Shown here: positions 53,538-61,860 of the stretch, piece by piece
Layout of the letters: the number at the start of each line of letters is the position of its first letter
Numbering within the stretch: the stretch's first letter is position 1
NCBI GenBank assembly: GCA_022712895.1
Contig: JAFLJS010000023.1
Coordinates: 122,196-186,195 of the forward strand
Reading direction: 5' to 3'
Source: Desulfocapsa sp.
GTDB lineage: Bacteria; Desulfobacterota; Desulfobulbia; Desulfobulbales; Desulfocapsaceae
Length of the DNA stretch: 64,000 nucleotides
Translations under genes and position numbers: made by a program
Notes under the pieces: model-generated
What the model saw: only the letters and a program-made list of their open reading frames with translations
The model's database searches: none
Told to the model about the DNA's origin: nothing

Positions 53538-53575
53538 TTGACAGCCCGTCCCTTAATCGTTACCTTACGATTAAG
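53538..53575 (+). promoter_or_regulatory. promoter and ArsR-type operator of the arsR-hgcAB operon
   Basis: TTGACA (-35, 53538-53543) is followed at 17 bases by a weak -10 TACCTT (53561-53566). That -10 forms exactly the spacer of a perfect 9-bp inverted repeat CTTAATCGT / ACGATTAAG (53552-53575). A regulator bound there would block the promoter, as expected for autorepression by the ArsR-type protein encoded 15 bp downstream. The rest of the 53354-53537 stretch shows nothing I can name. Confidence 0.72.
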
Positions 53576-53589
53576 ATTAAGGAGAACCT

Positions 53590-53922
53590 ATGAGCGACCA
53601 AGCTTCCGCGGCAGTTATCCCCACCACAAACCAGGCAGACATCGACGAGTTAGCGAGCCTGTGCAAAGCCCTCGCTCACCCCGCCCGCATCCTAATTCTC
53701 AAGCACCTGCTTGCAGAAAAACAATGCATCTGCGGACGTATAGTTGAGCTTCTTCCTTTAGCGCAATCAACAGTCAGCCAGCACCTGAAAATTTTGAAAG
53801 AAAGCGGGCTGGTTCAAGGTGAAGTGGAAGGCCCAAAGATGTGTTACTGCGTGGACAAAACAAAACTGGCATCAATCTCTACTGCAATGTCCAGTCTATT
53901 TTCCTCCGAGGATGATCAGTGA
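53590..53922 (+). CDS. ArsR/SmtB-family metalloregulator
   Basis: 110 residues, a winged helix with recognition helix AQSTVSQHLKILKESGLV. The Cys46-x-Cys48 pair in KQCICGR corresponds to the alpha-3 metal/arsenite site (ELCVCDL in ArsR). Cys85-x-Cys87 in KMCYCV lies in the wing and Cys25 is a further possible ligand. It is therefore likely to respond to As(III), Hg(II) or a related thiophilic metal. AAGGAG precedes the ATG. The stop overlaps the GTG start of hgcA (GTGA), so the two are translationally coupled. ArsR-like genes upstream of hgcAB are known in other methylators. Confidence 0.92.
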   Translation: MSDQASAAVIPTTNQADIDELASLCKALAHPARILILKHLLAEKQCICGRIVELLPLAQSTVSQHLKILKESGLVQGEVEGPKMCYCVDKTKLASISTAMSSLFSSEDDQ

Positions 53923-55127
53923 AAAAAAAATGCGAACAACAAAATGGCCCGGAGTTTCCAAACTTGCAACCCATAGGGCAGTTTAAAATGGGACAAGCAA
54001 AAATGCCTCTACAACCCGACAACGTAGAAGACGCACCCTGCTGAGGCCCTAAACCAGATCCCAGGTCAGGGATCAATGAGTTACCTGGATACGCTATTAA
54101 ATCGTATGTGACAGGCTTTACTGAAACAGGGAACGGGGCTGTCCCCCAAGTCAAAACCGTCTTAGATTTCAAAGATCAACTTGGCACTCTGAGGGCACGT
54201 AGCGGTATTGCCCGAAACCAGTACAAACTCAATCCAGGGCTCTACTGTGTCGGCTCCCCGACTCCCGAATCGCCGGTTCTGGTAACGGCCAATTACAAAC
54301 TCAGCTTTGATGCACTACGCAAGGAACTGACAGATCTTGCTGTATGGATACTGGTGATTGATACTCGTGGGATCAACGTATGGTGCGCAGCCGGCAAAGG
54401 CACCTTTTCTGCTAATGAAATCGCCTTGCAGGTACAAAGGGCAGGGCTTGAAAAAATCGTATCTCACAGAGAACTTATTCTTCCGCAGTTTGCTGCGAGC
54501 GGTGTTGCCGCGTACCAACTCAAGAAAAAATGTGGATTTAAAGCGATTTTCGGCCCGCTACGGGCAAAAGATATTCCACAGTTTCTGCAAAACAGCAATA
54601 AAGCTGACGAAAAAATGCGGACCGTTACTTTTTCCTTTTCTGAACGGCTGGTTCTCGTGCCAGTTGAGATCGTACTGGTATGGAAGTTTTTCGTCTTAAT
54701 CACTGTTATTTCTTTTGCCATTTCCGGTATTGGCCAGGAAATATATTCCCTCCAGACGATGTTAACTAGAGGATTGGTAGCTGGCGGTGCAACATTTTCT
54801 GCAATCTTCGCCGGAGCACTGCTTATGCCCATACTACTGCCCTGGCTTCCAGGCCGTCAATTCTGGTTTAAAGGAGCTGTTGTTGGTGCCTTTTCTGGTC
54901 TGGCATATGTTTTGACAATTATGACCGGGGCAGGGATTGTAGAAAAAGCCGGGATCTGGTTCTGGATAGTAGCTGCATCATCATACATGGCTATGAACTT
55001 TACAGGAGCCACTCCTTTCACCTCCCTTTCCGGTGTTGAAAAGGAAATGCGGAAAGGATTACCAGCCCAGCTCATTTGTACAATTGCAGGCCTTTGCCTT
55101 TGGATCACTGCCCCCTTTTTAGGGTAA
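53919..55127 (+). CDS. hgcA: HgcA, corrinoid mercury methyltransferase, probable selenoprotein (in-frame TGA at codon 42)
   Basis: HgcA carries a methyl-corrinoid whose methyl group is given to Hg(II). The corrinoid-ligand Cys lies in the invariant NVWCAAGKGTF (Cys156 here), the TANYKLSFDALRKEL segment precedes it, and four or five membrane helices end the protein, as usual. The frame starts at GTG 53919, overlapping the arsR stop with GAGGA about 7 bases upstream. It runs without interruption except one TGA at 54042-54044 in the context Ala-Pro-Cys-TGA-Gly-Pro-Lys-Pro, and continues in the same frame to 55125. The only start after the TGA, GTG 54108, lacks a ribosome binding site and would drop the PGYAIKSYV segment. 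With the SECIS-like hairpin just after the TGA, I read it as selenocysteine: 402 residues with a Cys41-Sec42 pair. Alternatives are a nonsense mutation, a sequencing error for TGC/TGT, or a 41-codon leader. Confidence 0.85.
54042..54074 (+). promoter_or_regulatory. SECIS-like hairpin following the in-frame TGA of hgcA
   Basis: TGA (54042-54044), 18 bases, then loop AGGTCA (54063-54068) closed by a perfect 6-bp stem GATCCC (54057-54062) / GGGATC (54069-54074). The E. coli fdhF SECIS has loop AGGUCU at 17 bases from its UGA; the GGU that SelB contacts is preserved here. A competing stem CCAGGT (54061-54066) / ACCTGG (54083-54088) would disrupt it. Confidence 0.8.
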
Positions 55128-55140
55128 GAGAGAAGATACC

Positions 55141-55434
55141 ATGAAAGATTTTCGATATATTGACGGAGCTGCCATTCTGACCTTAAATAAAGAGGCTTGT
55201 ATTGGCTGCGGCATGTGCGTGACGGTATGTCCTCACCGCATTTTTGCATTGCAGGACAAAAAAGCAAAAATTGTTGATTTGAATGCCTGCATGGAATGTG
55301 GAGCATGCGCGACCAACTGTCCGACGGAGGCTATTTTCGTCAATCCGGATAATGGCTGCGGATGTGCATCCATGATCATTAACAGCTGGATCTCCAAAGT
55401 CAGAGGCAAGCAGGTAAATGTCTGCAGTTGCTGA
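55141..55434 (+). CDS. hgcB: HgcB, mercury-methylation ferredoxin
   Basis: 97 residues with two [4Fe-4S] motifs: Cys20/23/26/30 (CIGCGMC...C) and Cys50/53/56/60 in CMECGAC, the HgcB signature. Cys73 (in NGCGC) occupies the position of the conserved extra Cys of HgcB. The protein ends Cys-Ser-Cys (95, 97) where others have a vicinal Cys pair thought to hand over Hg(II). HgcB reduces the HgcA corrinoid to Co(I). It starts 13 bp after hgcA behind GAGAGAAG. The stop is TGA right after the last Cys; no SECIS-like hairpin follows, so I take it as a true stop. Confidence 0.95.
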   Translation: MKDFRYIDGAAILTLNKEACIGCGMCVTVCPHRIFALQDKKAKIVDLNACMECGACATNCPTEAIFVNPDNGCGCASMIINSWISKVRGKQVNVCSC

Positions 55435-55567
55435 TTGGACACAGTGATTAGCAAAGGGCTTGAAAAACAGCTCGGCAGACTCTCTTTTGCTCTCTTTTAT
55501 AAAAAGCTATAGATCTAAACAAATACCAGGAAGGGAACGGTAAAGGATATCAGTAAAAAACAGACGA

Positions 55568-56245
55568 CTATTCGCCGGATTCCTCTTCAACCATAAATGT
55601 TGGACGCTGTTCCTTGGCATAGGCAATACGCCCTTTTTGTTCGAGCTTCACAGCAAATTTATCCAGCATTATATCATCTGTAAAGGCTTCTACATCCAGC
55701 TGCTCAAATCGACAGTTACAGTAATTGAGTTGCCCGCGGCACCAGGGGCAGACCTCAACCGGGCAACCCAACGTATGCATGCTTCCTGTTTTCACACCGC
55801 AGGACGGGCAGAGCTCTTCATCCATTCGCTCCAATGACCTATATTCCCTGCATTTTTCCATATCAGAATGTGTTTTTGCAAAACTTTTGCTGTCCGCATA
55901 GCCAAAAAACGTAAGAAGCTGTTTATCCTCCAGTCCCCTATCCCATTCTGAGAGGAAGAAGCTCTCATCGGCATTGGTCACATAGAAATAATGATGTCCA
56001 GTGGTGGAAAGCAGCATCAGAAACACCTGCTCTTTCTCTTCCAGCACTGAAATTTTAATCAGGGCTTCCTCGTAAGCATTGGGCAGAGTCTGGTAGTAAT
56101 CTTTTATGATACCCAATGCAAAAAAGTCTTCTGCAAATGTATTGAGAAATGTATTGGCACTCTCAATTTCTTCGGGAGGCACGGCATAAGGAATAAGGAC
56201 ATTGATTTCCTCTTTTAATTTGCTCAATCGTTCACCTGTCAACAT
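55568..56245 (-). CDS. unrecognised protein with C-terminal zinc-ribbon cysteines
   Basis: 225 residues. The first 130 residues are acidic and mostly helical, with no recognised domain. About residues 143-178 hold four Cys pairs: CPSCG, C in HTLGCP, CPWC and CNC, which would make a double zinc ribbon or similar metal site. No membrane segment. The start overlaps the end of thiE by 14 bases, so it is probably co-expressed with it. Function unknown. Confidence 0.7.
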   Translation of the reverse strand: MLTGERLSKLKEEINVLIPYAVPPEEIESANTFLNTFAEDFFALGIIKDYYQTLPNAYEEALIKISVLEEKEQVFLMLLSTTGHHYFYVTNADESFFLSEWDRGLEDKQLLTFFGYADSKSFAKTHSDMEKCREYRSLERMDEELCPSCGVKTGSMHTLGCPVEVCPWCRGQLNYCNCRFEQLDVEAFTDDIMLDKFAVKLEQKGRIAYAKEQRPTFMVEEESGE

Positions 56246-56957
56246 TACTCTCTCCCTTGATACGTTGCTGCCAAATTGCAGTTTCAGCCACCATATCTCC
56301 TGCCTGACTGATGGCAGTTACCACTGCCACGCGTTTGGCACCTGCTGCCAAAATCGCATCCAGATGCTGCAATTTTATTCCCCCCATAACAGTAAAGGGG
56401 AGCGAACAGTGGCGTGAAAAGGTCTCTACCCCTTCAGCTCCGAGAAAATGATGTAACCCTTCCTTAGTGCCGGTCTCAAAGAGAGGACCGATGTTATAGT
56501 AGGAGACAGCACTTGCCTTCTGCTCAACTTCTCTACCTAGTATTTTAGTCTGTTCTTCAGTATTGCAAGAATGACCTATGAGAATATCGGGAGCCAATTT
56601 TCGGATTTCTTCTGCGGGCAGATCATTCTGCCCCACATGCATGCCATCCGCATTCGTGAGTAATGCAATATCTAGACGGTCATTAAGAAAAAATAACACA
56701 CCGGCCTTTCGAGTTTTCTCACGAAAATAACGAGCTTTGGCCAAAAGCTGACGATCGTTACTCTCTTTATCCCGAAGCTGGACAATCCGGGCACCACCAG
56801 CAATCACCTGATCCAACCATTCGGCATCACTTCTTCCAGCCGCAAGTTTTTCACAACTTACCGGATAAACACCAACTTCTTCTTCAAACTGTGTCAGCCG
56901 TTTTACATACAGCTCTTTATTCTTTACACCTTGTGGTATTCGCATGTTAATCGTCAT
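56232..56957 (-). CDS. thiE: thiamine-phosphate synthase
   Basis: 241 residues. ThiE joins the pyrimidine (HMP-PP) and thiazole (THZ-P) to thiamine phosphate on a TIM barrel. Visible motifs: GGARIVQLRDKESNDRQLL, FLNDRLDIALLTNADGMHVGQNDLP, and the phosphate-binding FTVMGGIKLQHLDAILAAGAKRVAVVTAI. The first 30 or so residues (to EEEVGVYPVSC) are longer than usual for ThiE. No TPP riboswitch consensus is seen in the 173 bp upstream, where the divergent gltA gene begins. Confidence 0.93.
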   Translation of the reverse strand: MTINMRIPQGVKNKELYVKRLTQFEEEVGVYPVSCEKLAAGRSDAEWLDQVIAGGARIVQLRDKESNDRQLLAKARYFREKTRKAGVLFFLNDRLDIALLTNADGMHVGQNDLPAEEIRKLAPDILIGHSCNTEEQTKILGREVEQKASAVSYYNIGPLFETGTKEGLHHFLGAEGVETFSRHCSLPFTVMGGIKLQHLDAILAAGAKRVAVVTAISQAGDMVAETAIWQQRIKGESNVDR

Positions 56958-57130
56958 TATCCCAAAACTTGCTTTTTCAGAGCTTTTCTGTTAGGTTTGT
57001 TTCTTTAAGGAGCCAGTTTACTTTGCCGTCCATGGTAAAGTTCCCCAATAGATGGCCACCCATTTCCCTAAGCATCAAACATTAATAACTCGTAATATAT
57101 CCTTTCGAGCAACAGAAACATAGGTACACG

Positions 57131-58423
57131 ATGTCAAAAGAACATGCAACATTGACCATAGAAGACAAGATTTACAAACTTCCTATTGTACGTGGGACAG
57201 AAGGCGATAAAGCCATCGACATCCGCAAGTTACGAACTGAGACCGGATACATAACCCTTGACTCTGGATATATGAACACCGGCTCCTGCCGCTCTGATAT
57301 CACTTTTCTTGATGGTGAAAAAGGAATTCTCAACTATCGAGGCTACCCCATTGAAGACCTTGCCGAGAAATGTTCTTTTGTTGAAGTTGCCTATCTTATC
57401 CTCATCGGGGAGCTACCGACAAGGGAACAGTTAAATGATTTCAGGGCACTACTTTCTCGTTTTGCTCTGATCCATGAGGATCTCATTCATTTTTTCGATC
57501 ATTTCCCGCCCCAAGCATCTCCCATGTCTATCCTCTCCACCATGGTCAACACGCTCAACAATTTCTATCCTGAAATGAGTGGAGATAGCGACGAGGATCT
57601 GATGATTATCTCTGCACGACTGCTCTCTAAAATCAGAACACTAGCTGCCTTTTCTTACAAGAAATCAGTTGGTCATCCGCTGGTTTACCCTCGATATGAC
57701 CTTTCATACTGCGGCAATTTTCTGAATATGATGTTTGATAAACCCGTCAGACCCTACGTGGTTCATCCTGAAGTTGTGGCCACCCTGAATAAGTTACTCA
57801 TCCTACATGCTGATCATGAACAGAACTGCTCGACATCTACCGTACGGTTGGTTGGCAGTGCAGGAGTCAACCTCTACACATCCATCTCTGCGGGTATCAG
57901 TGCCCTCTGGGGGCCATTGCATGGCGGCGCAAACTCAGCGGTTATTGAGATGCTGGAAGGTATTCGTGCCGACAATAATGATTTTGAAAAATATATTCAA
58001 AAAGCCAAAGATCCCAATGACCGTTTCCGTCTCTCCGGTTTTGGACACAGGGTATATAAAACCTTCGATCCACGGGCAACAATTATAAAACGTGCATGCA
58101 CAAAGACCTTGGAAGCTCTGCAAGTGGAAGATCCACTCCTTGAAATTGCTATGAAACTGGAAGATATTGTCAGACATGATGACTATTTCATCAGTCGTGA
58201 CCTCTATCCAAATGTCGATTTTTACTCAGGAATTATTTATCGGGCCATGGGCATTCCCACCGACATGTTCACAGTAATGTTTGCCATGGGCAGACTCCCT
58301 GGCTGGATTGCTCACTGGAGTGAGATGATGCAAGATACTGACGACAGACGTATTGGACGTCCGCGGCAGGTGTATGAAGGCCCTGTCCAGCGTGATTTTG
58401 TTCCTCTTCATGAACGGAGCTAA
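57131..58423 (+). CDS. gltA: citrate synthase (type II, GltA)
   Basis: 430 residues, the length of hexameric bacterial GltA. It condenses acetyl-CoA and oxaloacetate. The catalytic His/Asp set is visible: HADHEQNCSTSTVR, WGPLHGGAN and the RLSGFGHRVYKTFDPRA segment, with the catalytic Asp in NVDFYSG. The N-terminal strand region (LTIEDKIYKLPIVRGTEGDKAIDI) is the type II extension. A strong terminator follows. Confidence 0.97.
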   Translation: MSKEHATLTIEDKIYKLPIVRGTEGDKAIDIRKLRTETGYITLDSGYMNTGSCRSDITFLDGEKGILNYRGYPIEDLAEKCSFVEVAYLILIGELPTREQLNDFRALLSRFALIHEDLIHFFDHFPPQASPMSILSTMVNTLNNFYPEMSGDSDEDLMIISARLLSKIRTLAAFSYKKSVGHPLVYPRYDLSYCGNFLNMMFDKPVRPYVVHPEVVATLNKLLILHADHEQNCSTSTVRLVGSAGVNLYTSISAGISALWGPLHGGANSAVIEMLEGIRADNNDFEKYIQKAKDPNDRFRLSGFGHRVYKTFDPRATIIKRACTKTLEALQVEDPLLEIAMKLEDIVRHDDYFISRDLYPNVDFYSGIIYRAMGIPTDMFTVMFAMGRLPGWIAHWSEMMQDTDDRRIGRPRQVYEGPVQRDFVPLHERS

Positions 58424-58555
58424 GCAGGGAACGGCAAGCTATCGATGACAAGTCTTATCCTGGATTACTAAGCCCCAATGCCATTTGAGAACAAGGTCCA
58501 CTTTAACTTGCCCACACCAGTGGAGTAGGACTGAAAACTACAGGTTTTTTTTAGA

Positions 58556-58600
58556 AAGCCGAGCAACTTGAGATGGGCAAGAAGTGGCTCGGCTTTTATT
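58556..58600 (+). terminator. intrinsic terminator downstream of gltA
   Basis: Stem AAGCCGAGC / GCTCGGCTT, extended inside by ACTT / AAGT, then TTTTATTAT. It lies about 130 bp after the gltA stop and would also act on read-through. Confidence 0.82.
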
Positions 58601-58662
58601 ATACTGTGGAGAGATCAATTTTAAAAACATGTTCCATAAAACGTTAATGACGCTATGAAATA

Positions 58663-58836
58663 TTATGATTGGGGAACGACACCACCCATTCCTATACACT
58701 CGACACAATATTCCTCATTTGTTTCCGGACTATGACAATCCTCACAGAATTTTTTATCACAACCGACACAGATCGTGATTTTTTCTTTATCTGTTTCTTT
58801 GCCACATACTTCACATTTTACTGTTTCTTTACTCAT
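58663..58836 (-). CDS. small double zinc-finger-like protein
   Basis: 57 residues from the ATG at 58836, which has GAGG 7-8 bases upstream; the frame extends to 58872 without such a site. Four CxxC pairs fill the protein: CEVCG, CVGC, CEDC, CVEC, with a His nearby (CHS). This is a treble or double zinc-ribbon of unknown partner. It stands alone between gltA and polA. Confidence 0.72.
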   Translation of the reverse strand: MSKETVKCEVCGKETDKEKITICVGCDKKFCEDCHSPETNEEYCVECIGMGGVVPQS

Positions 58837-59131
58837 TTTATTGCCTCTTGGTTTTAAATTAGCCGTTAGCACTACACGTTAGCCATAGACACCCATTACA
58901 AGTAATTTGTATCTCTGCATCCTTATACGAAACCACATTAGGAATAACTACTATACCTAGTATGGCAGAATTCGCAAATAGAAAAATGTGTTCCTGTTTT
59001 GTTTATTTTTTTAGAGGATAATTCACGGAAAAGGGTATACAAGAACCGAGGTGTCTCTTGATTCTCAAAACTTTGTGAAACAAATGGGAGTCAACCAACT
59101 GAACCACCAGAACTTCAGATAAATTACGTTA

Positions 59132-61801
59132 CTATTTGGCCAAACTATCCCCAGTTTCAAAATTTACTACCAGGGGCACATCCAATGCAAGAGCCTCTTC
59201 CATAGCCTTTCGCACCACTTCCTTAGTCTTCTTCAGCTCTTCTTCTGGCAACTCAAAAACCAGTTCATCGTGAATCTGCAATAAAAGCTTTGCGGAAAGA
59301 TTTTTCTCTTTGAGAGATGGTACAACTTTAATCATAGCCAGCTTAATGATATCTGCGGCCGTTCCCTGAATAGGAGTATTGATAGCAGTACGTTCAGCAA
59401 ATTCCCGTCTAGTCTTATTCTTGATGTTAATCTCAGGAAGCATCCGTCTTCGATTGAGCAGAGTTGTCACATATCCATCTTCCCCCGCTTGTGCCACAAT
59501 ATTTTTCATAAATGTTTGCACACCACTATACAGATGGAAGTACTTATCAATAAAGCGACTGGCTTCTTTACGACTAATCCCCAGCTGATTGGAAAGACCA
59601 AATGCGGACATACCGTAAACAATGCCAAAGTTAATGGATTTTGCCACTCGTCGCATTTCTGATGTTAGCAACAAGGGCGATACAGCGAACAGTTCTGAGG
59701 CCGTTCGGGCGTGAATATCATCTCCGTTACGAAAGGCATGCAGTAGTGCTTCATCTTGTGAATAGTGGGCAAGAACCCGCAGGTCAATCTGGGAATAATC
59801 CGCTGACAGAAAAACTTTCCCTTTGTCTGGAATAAACGCACCCCGAATACGATTGCCTTCTTTGCTGCGAATGGGAATGTTCTGCATATTTGGATTACTG
59901 GAGGAGAGTCTTCCCGTTGCCGTTACTGTCTGGTTAAAAGACGTATGTACCCTGCCACTCACAGGATTAATCAGTTTCTTCAGTTTTAGAACATAGGTTG
60001 ACTGCAGTTTTGCAAGAATACGATAACGCATGATTTTGGCAGGAATCTCATGTTTACTCGCCAGCTTCTCCAACACCTTCATATCTGTGGAATACCCAGT
60101 CTTGGTCTTGCGACCGTGGGGCAATTCCAACTCTTCGAAAAGTAAAACACCAAGTTGTTTGGGGGAATTCAGATTAAAGCTGTAGCCGGCAAGCCCATGG
60201 ATTTCAACCTGCAAAGAGTCCAGTTCAGTCTGAAACTCCTCTTCGAGCTGCCCTAGCACCTGTTTTGAAACAGTGATTCCGGCAAGCTCCATATCGGCAA
60301 GAATGGGAATCAGCGGTGTTTCCACATTACTGAACAGTGCATATTCTTCCAGCTCCTCCAGCTGTTTTTCGTAATCTTGCCACAGCAACAATGCTCCGTA
60401 CACATCCTCACAACTGTACTTGCACGCTTCTTCCAGACTCACATAGGCAAAACAGTTCTCTTTTTTTGGATCATCTACCACGGCGCTAAAAGGAGTAAGT
60501 TCATACCCATGTTCAAGACATAACTCATCCAACTTCAGGGATCTCCGCCCAGGTTGCACAAGATATGCAGCAATCATGGAATCATAGAGAGGGCCTCGCA
60601 TGGTAAGACCACAGGATTTCTGCAACACCGAGTAGTCGTACTTTATATTATGTCCCAGCTTGGGCAAAGCTTCAGATTGCAGAAACGGCTTCAGTGCTTC
60701 CAGTACAAGGGACTGCTCCAGTTGCCCCTCTTGCAATTCTCCACTCTCCTGTATATGTCCCACAGGTATATACCAGGCAGACTCAAAGTCAGTACACACA
60801 GAGATTCCCACCAGTGTCGCTCGTGAAACATCAAGAGATGTGGTTTCAGTATCAATCACCAGCAAAGCGGTTTTTTCCAACTTCTCAATCAGGTGCAGCA
60901 GGGACTCTTCGGTCTGCACTAACGCAAAACCCTCCGTTGGTACAGGCTTGGTTACTACCGTTTCCTCCACCATGGATTTAAAGCCAAGGCGTGTAAAAAG
61001 ATCCTGTAATTTCTCAGTATCACCTTCTTTAAATGCATATGCTGCAAGCTCAACCGGTACTTCCGCATCATATTTCAAGCGAATCAGATCTCGTGACAGA
61101 AAGGCCTTTTCCTTATTCTCGGCCAGTCGTTCTTTCATCTTCGACTTTTTCATGCCTTCCAGAGCTTCGTACACACCTTCAAGACTTTGATGCTGATTGA
61201 TCAGTTTCTCAGCAGTCTTGGGACCAATCCCCGGAACGCCTGGAACATTATCAGAGCTATCTCCCATAAGAGCATAACAATCGAGTAACTGTTGCGGCTT
61301 TACATTATATTTTTCTTCAACAGCAGCAATATCCATGATCTTATCTTTCATGGGATCCCACATCACCGTGTTCTCATTTACCAGTTGCAGAAGATCCTTG
61401 TCCCCCGAAACCACAACCACAGTATAGCCTTGTTCTTCAAGTATTTTTGCTGAAGATGCTATAATATCGTCTGCCTCAATTCCCTGTTTTTCAAAACAGG
61501 GAATGTTCATGGCCTGCACCAGTTCTTTAATATAAGGAATTTGCACCGCAAGATCATCAGGCATAGGAGGGCGGTTGGCCTTGTAATCCGCGTACATTTC
61601 GTGACGAAAGACAGGACCTCGCATATCAAAAGCCACTGCCAGGTATTTTGGGTTTTTCTCCTTGAGCATTCTTTTCAGAATATTCAGAAAACCGAAAACG
61701 GCATGGGTGGGCATGCCCTCACTATTCGTTAAGGGCGCAATTGCGTGATAAGCACGGTAGATGTAGGCACTGCCGTCAATAAGATATACTGTTTCTGTCA
61801 C
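59132..61801 (-). CDS. polA: DNA polymerase I
   Basis: 889 residues with all three domains. The 5'-3' exonuclease spans about 1-285 (LIDGSAYIYRAYHA, GDSSDNVPGVPGIGPKTA). The 3'-5' proofreading exonuclease spans about 300-490 with the DxE pair kept (VIDTETTSLD) and YSCEDVYGALLLW. The polymerase spans about 500-889 (FLSADYSQIDLRVLAHYS, RRVAKSINFGIVYGMSAFGLS, LLQIHDELVFE). It fills gaps in repair and removes Okazaki primers. Its 3' neighbour region 58837-59131 holds nothing I can name. Confidence 0.98.
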   Translation of the reverse strand: MTETVYLIDGSAYIYRAYHAIAPLTNSEGMPTHAVFGFLNILKRMLKEKNPKYLAVAFDMRGPVFRHEMYADYKANRPPMPDDLAVQIPYIKELVQAMNIPCFEKQGIEADDIIASSAKILEEQGYTVVVVSGDKDLLQLVNENTVMWDPMKDKIMDIAAVEEKYNVKPQQLLDCYALMGDSSDNVPGVPGIGPKTAEKLINQHQSLEGVYEALEGMKKSKMKERLAENKEKAFLSRDLIRLKYDAEVPVELAAYAFKEGDTEKLQDLFTRLGFKSMVEETVVTKPVPTEGFALVQTEESLLHLIEKLEKTALLVIDTETTSLDVSRATLVGISVCTDFESAWYIPVGHIQESGELQEGQLEQSLVLEALKPFLQSEALPKLGHNIKYDYSVLQKSCGLTMRGPLYDSMIAAYLVQPGRRSLKLDELCLEHGYELTPFSAVVDDPKKENCFAYVSLEEACKYSCEDVYGALLLWQDYEKQLEELEEYALFSNVETPLIPILADMELAGITVSKQVLGQLEEEFQTELDSLQVEIHGLAGYSFNLNSPKQLGVLLFEELELPHGRKTKTGYSTDMKVLEKLASKHEIPAKIMRYRILAKLQSTYVLKLKKLINPVSGRVHTSFNQTVTATGRLSSSNPNMQNIPIRSKEGNRIRGAFIPDKGKVFLSADYSQIDLRVLAHYSQDEALLHAFRNGDDIHARTASELFAVSPLLLTSEMRRVAKSINFGIVYGMSAFGLSNQLGISRKEASRFIDKYFHLYSGVQTFMKNIVAQAGEDGYVTTLLNRRRMLPEINIKNKTRREFAERTAINTPIQGTAADIIKLAMIKVVPSLKEKNLSAKLLLQIHDELVFELPEEELKKTKEVVRKAMEEALALDVPLVVNFETGDSLAK

Positions 61802-61860
61802 GTGTTTTCCTTATGTCCTCAATAGAAACTGATTAATCAGCTTTGTTGGATTTATGCTAA

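Noticed and set aside
54108..55127. hgcA starting at GTG 54108 as a conventional 339-residue protein
   Set aside because: No ribosome binding site precedes it, and the in-frame region before it reads as coding sequence with a coupled start at 53919. It remains the main alternative.
55423..55515. Possible selenocysteine at the hgcB stop (Cys-Ser-Cys-TGA) with an open frame of about 29 codons beyond it
   Set aside because: No SECIS-like hairpin follows the TGA, the length to the TGA is normal for HgcB and the downstream residues look non-conserved.
56958..57130. TPP riboswitch in front of thiE
   Set aside because: The conserved CUGAGA and ACCUGAUCUGG-type blocks are not present.
58873..59131. 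Possible tRNA near 59040-59110 because of a short clover-like stretch
   Set aside because: No acceptor stem, T-loop consensus or anticodon arm can be fitted.
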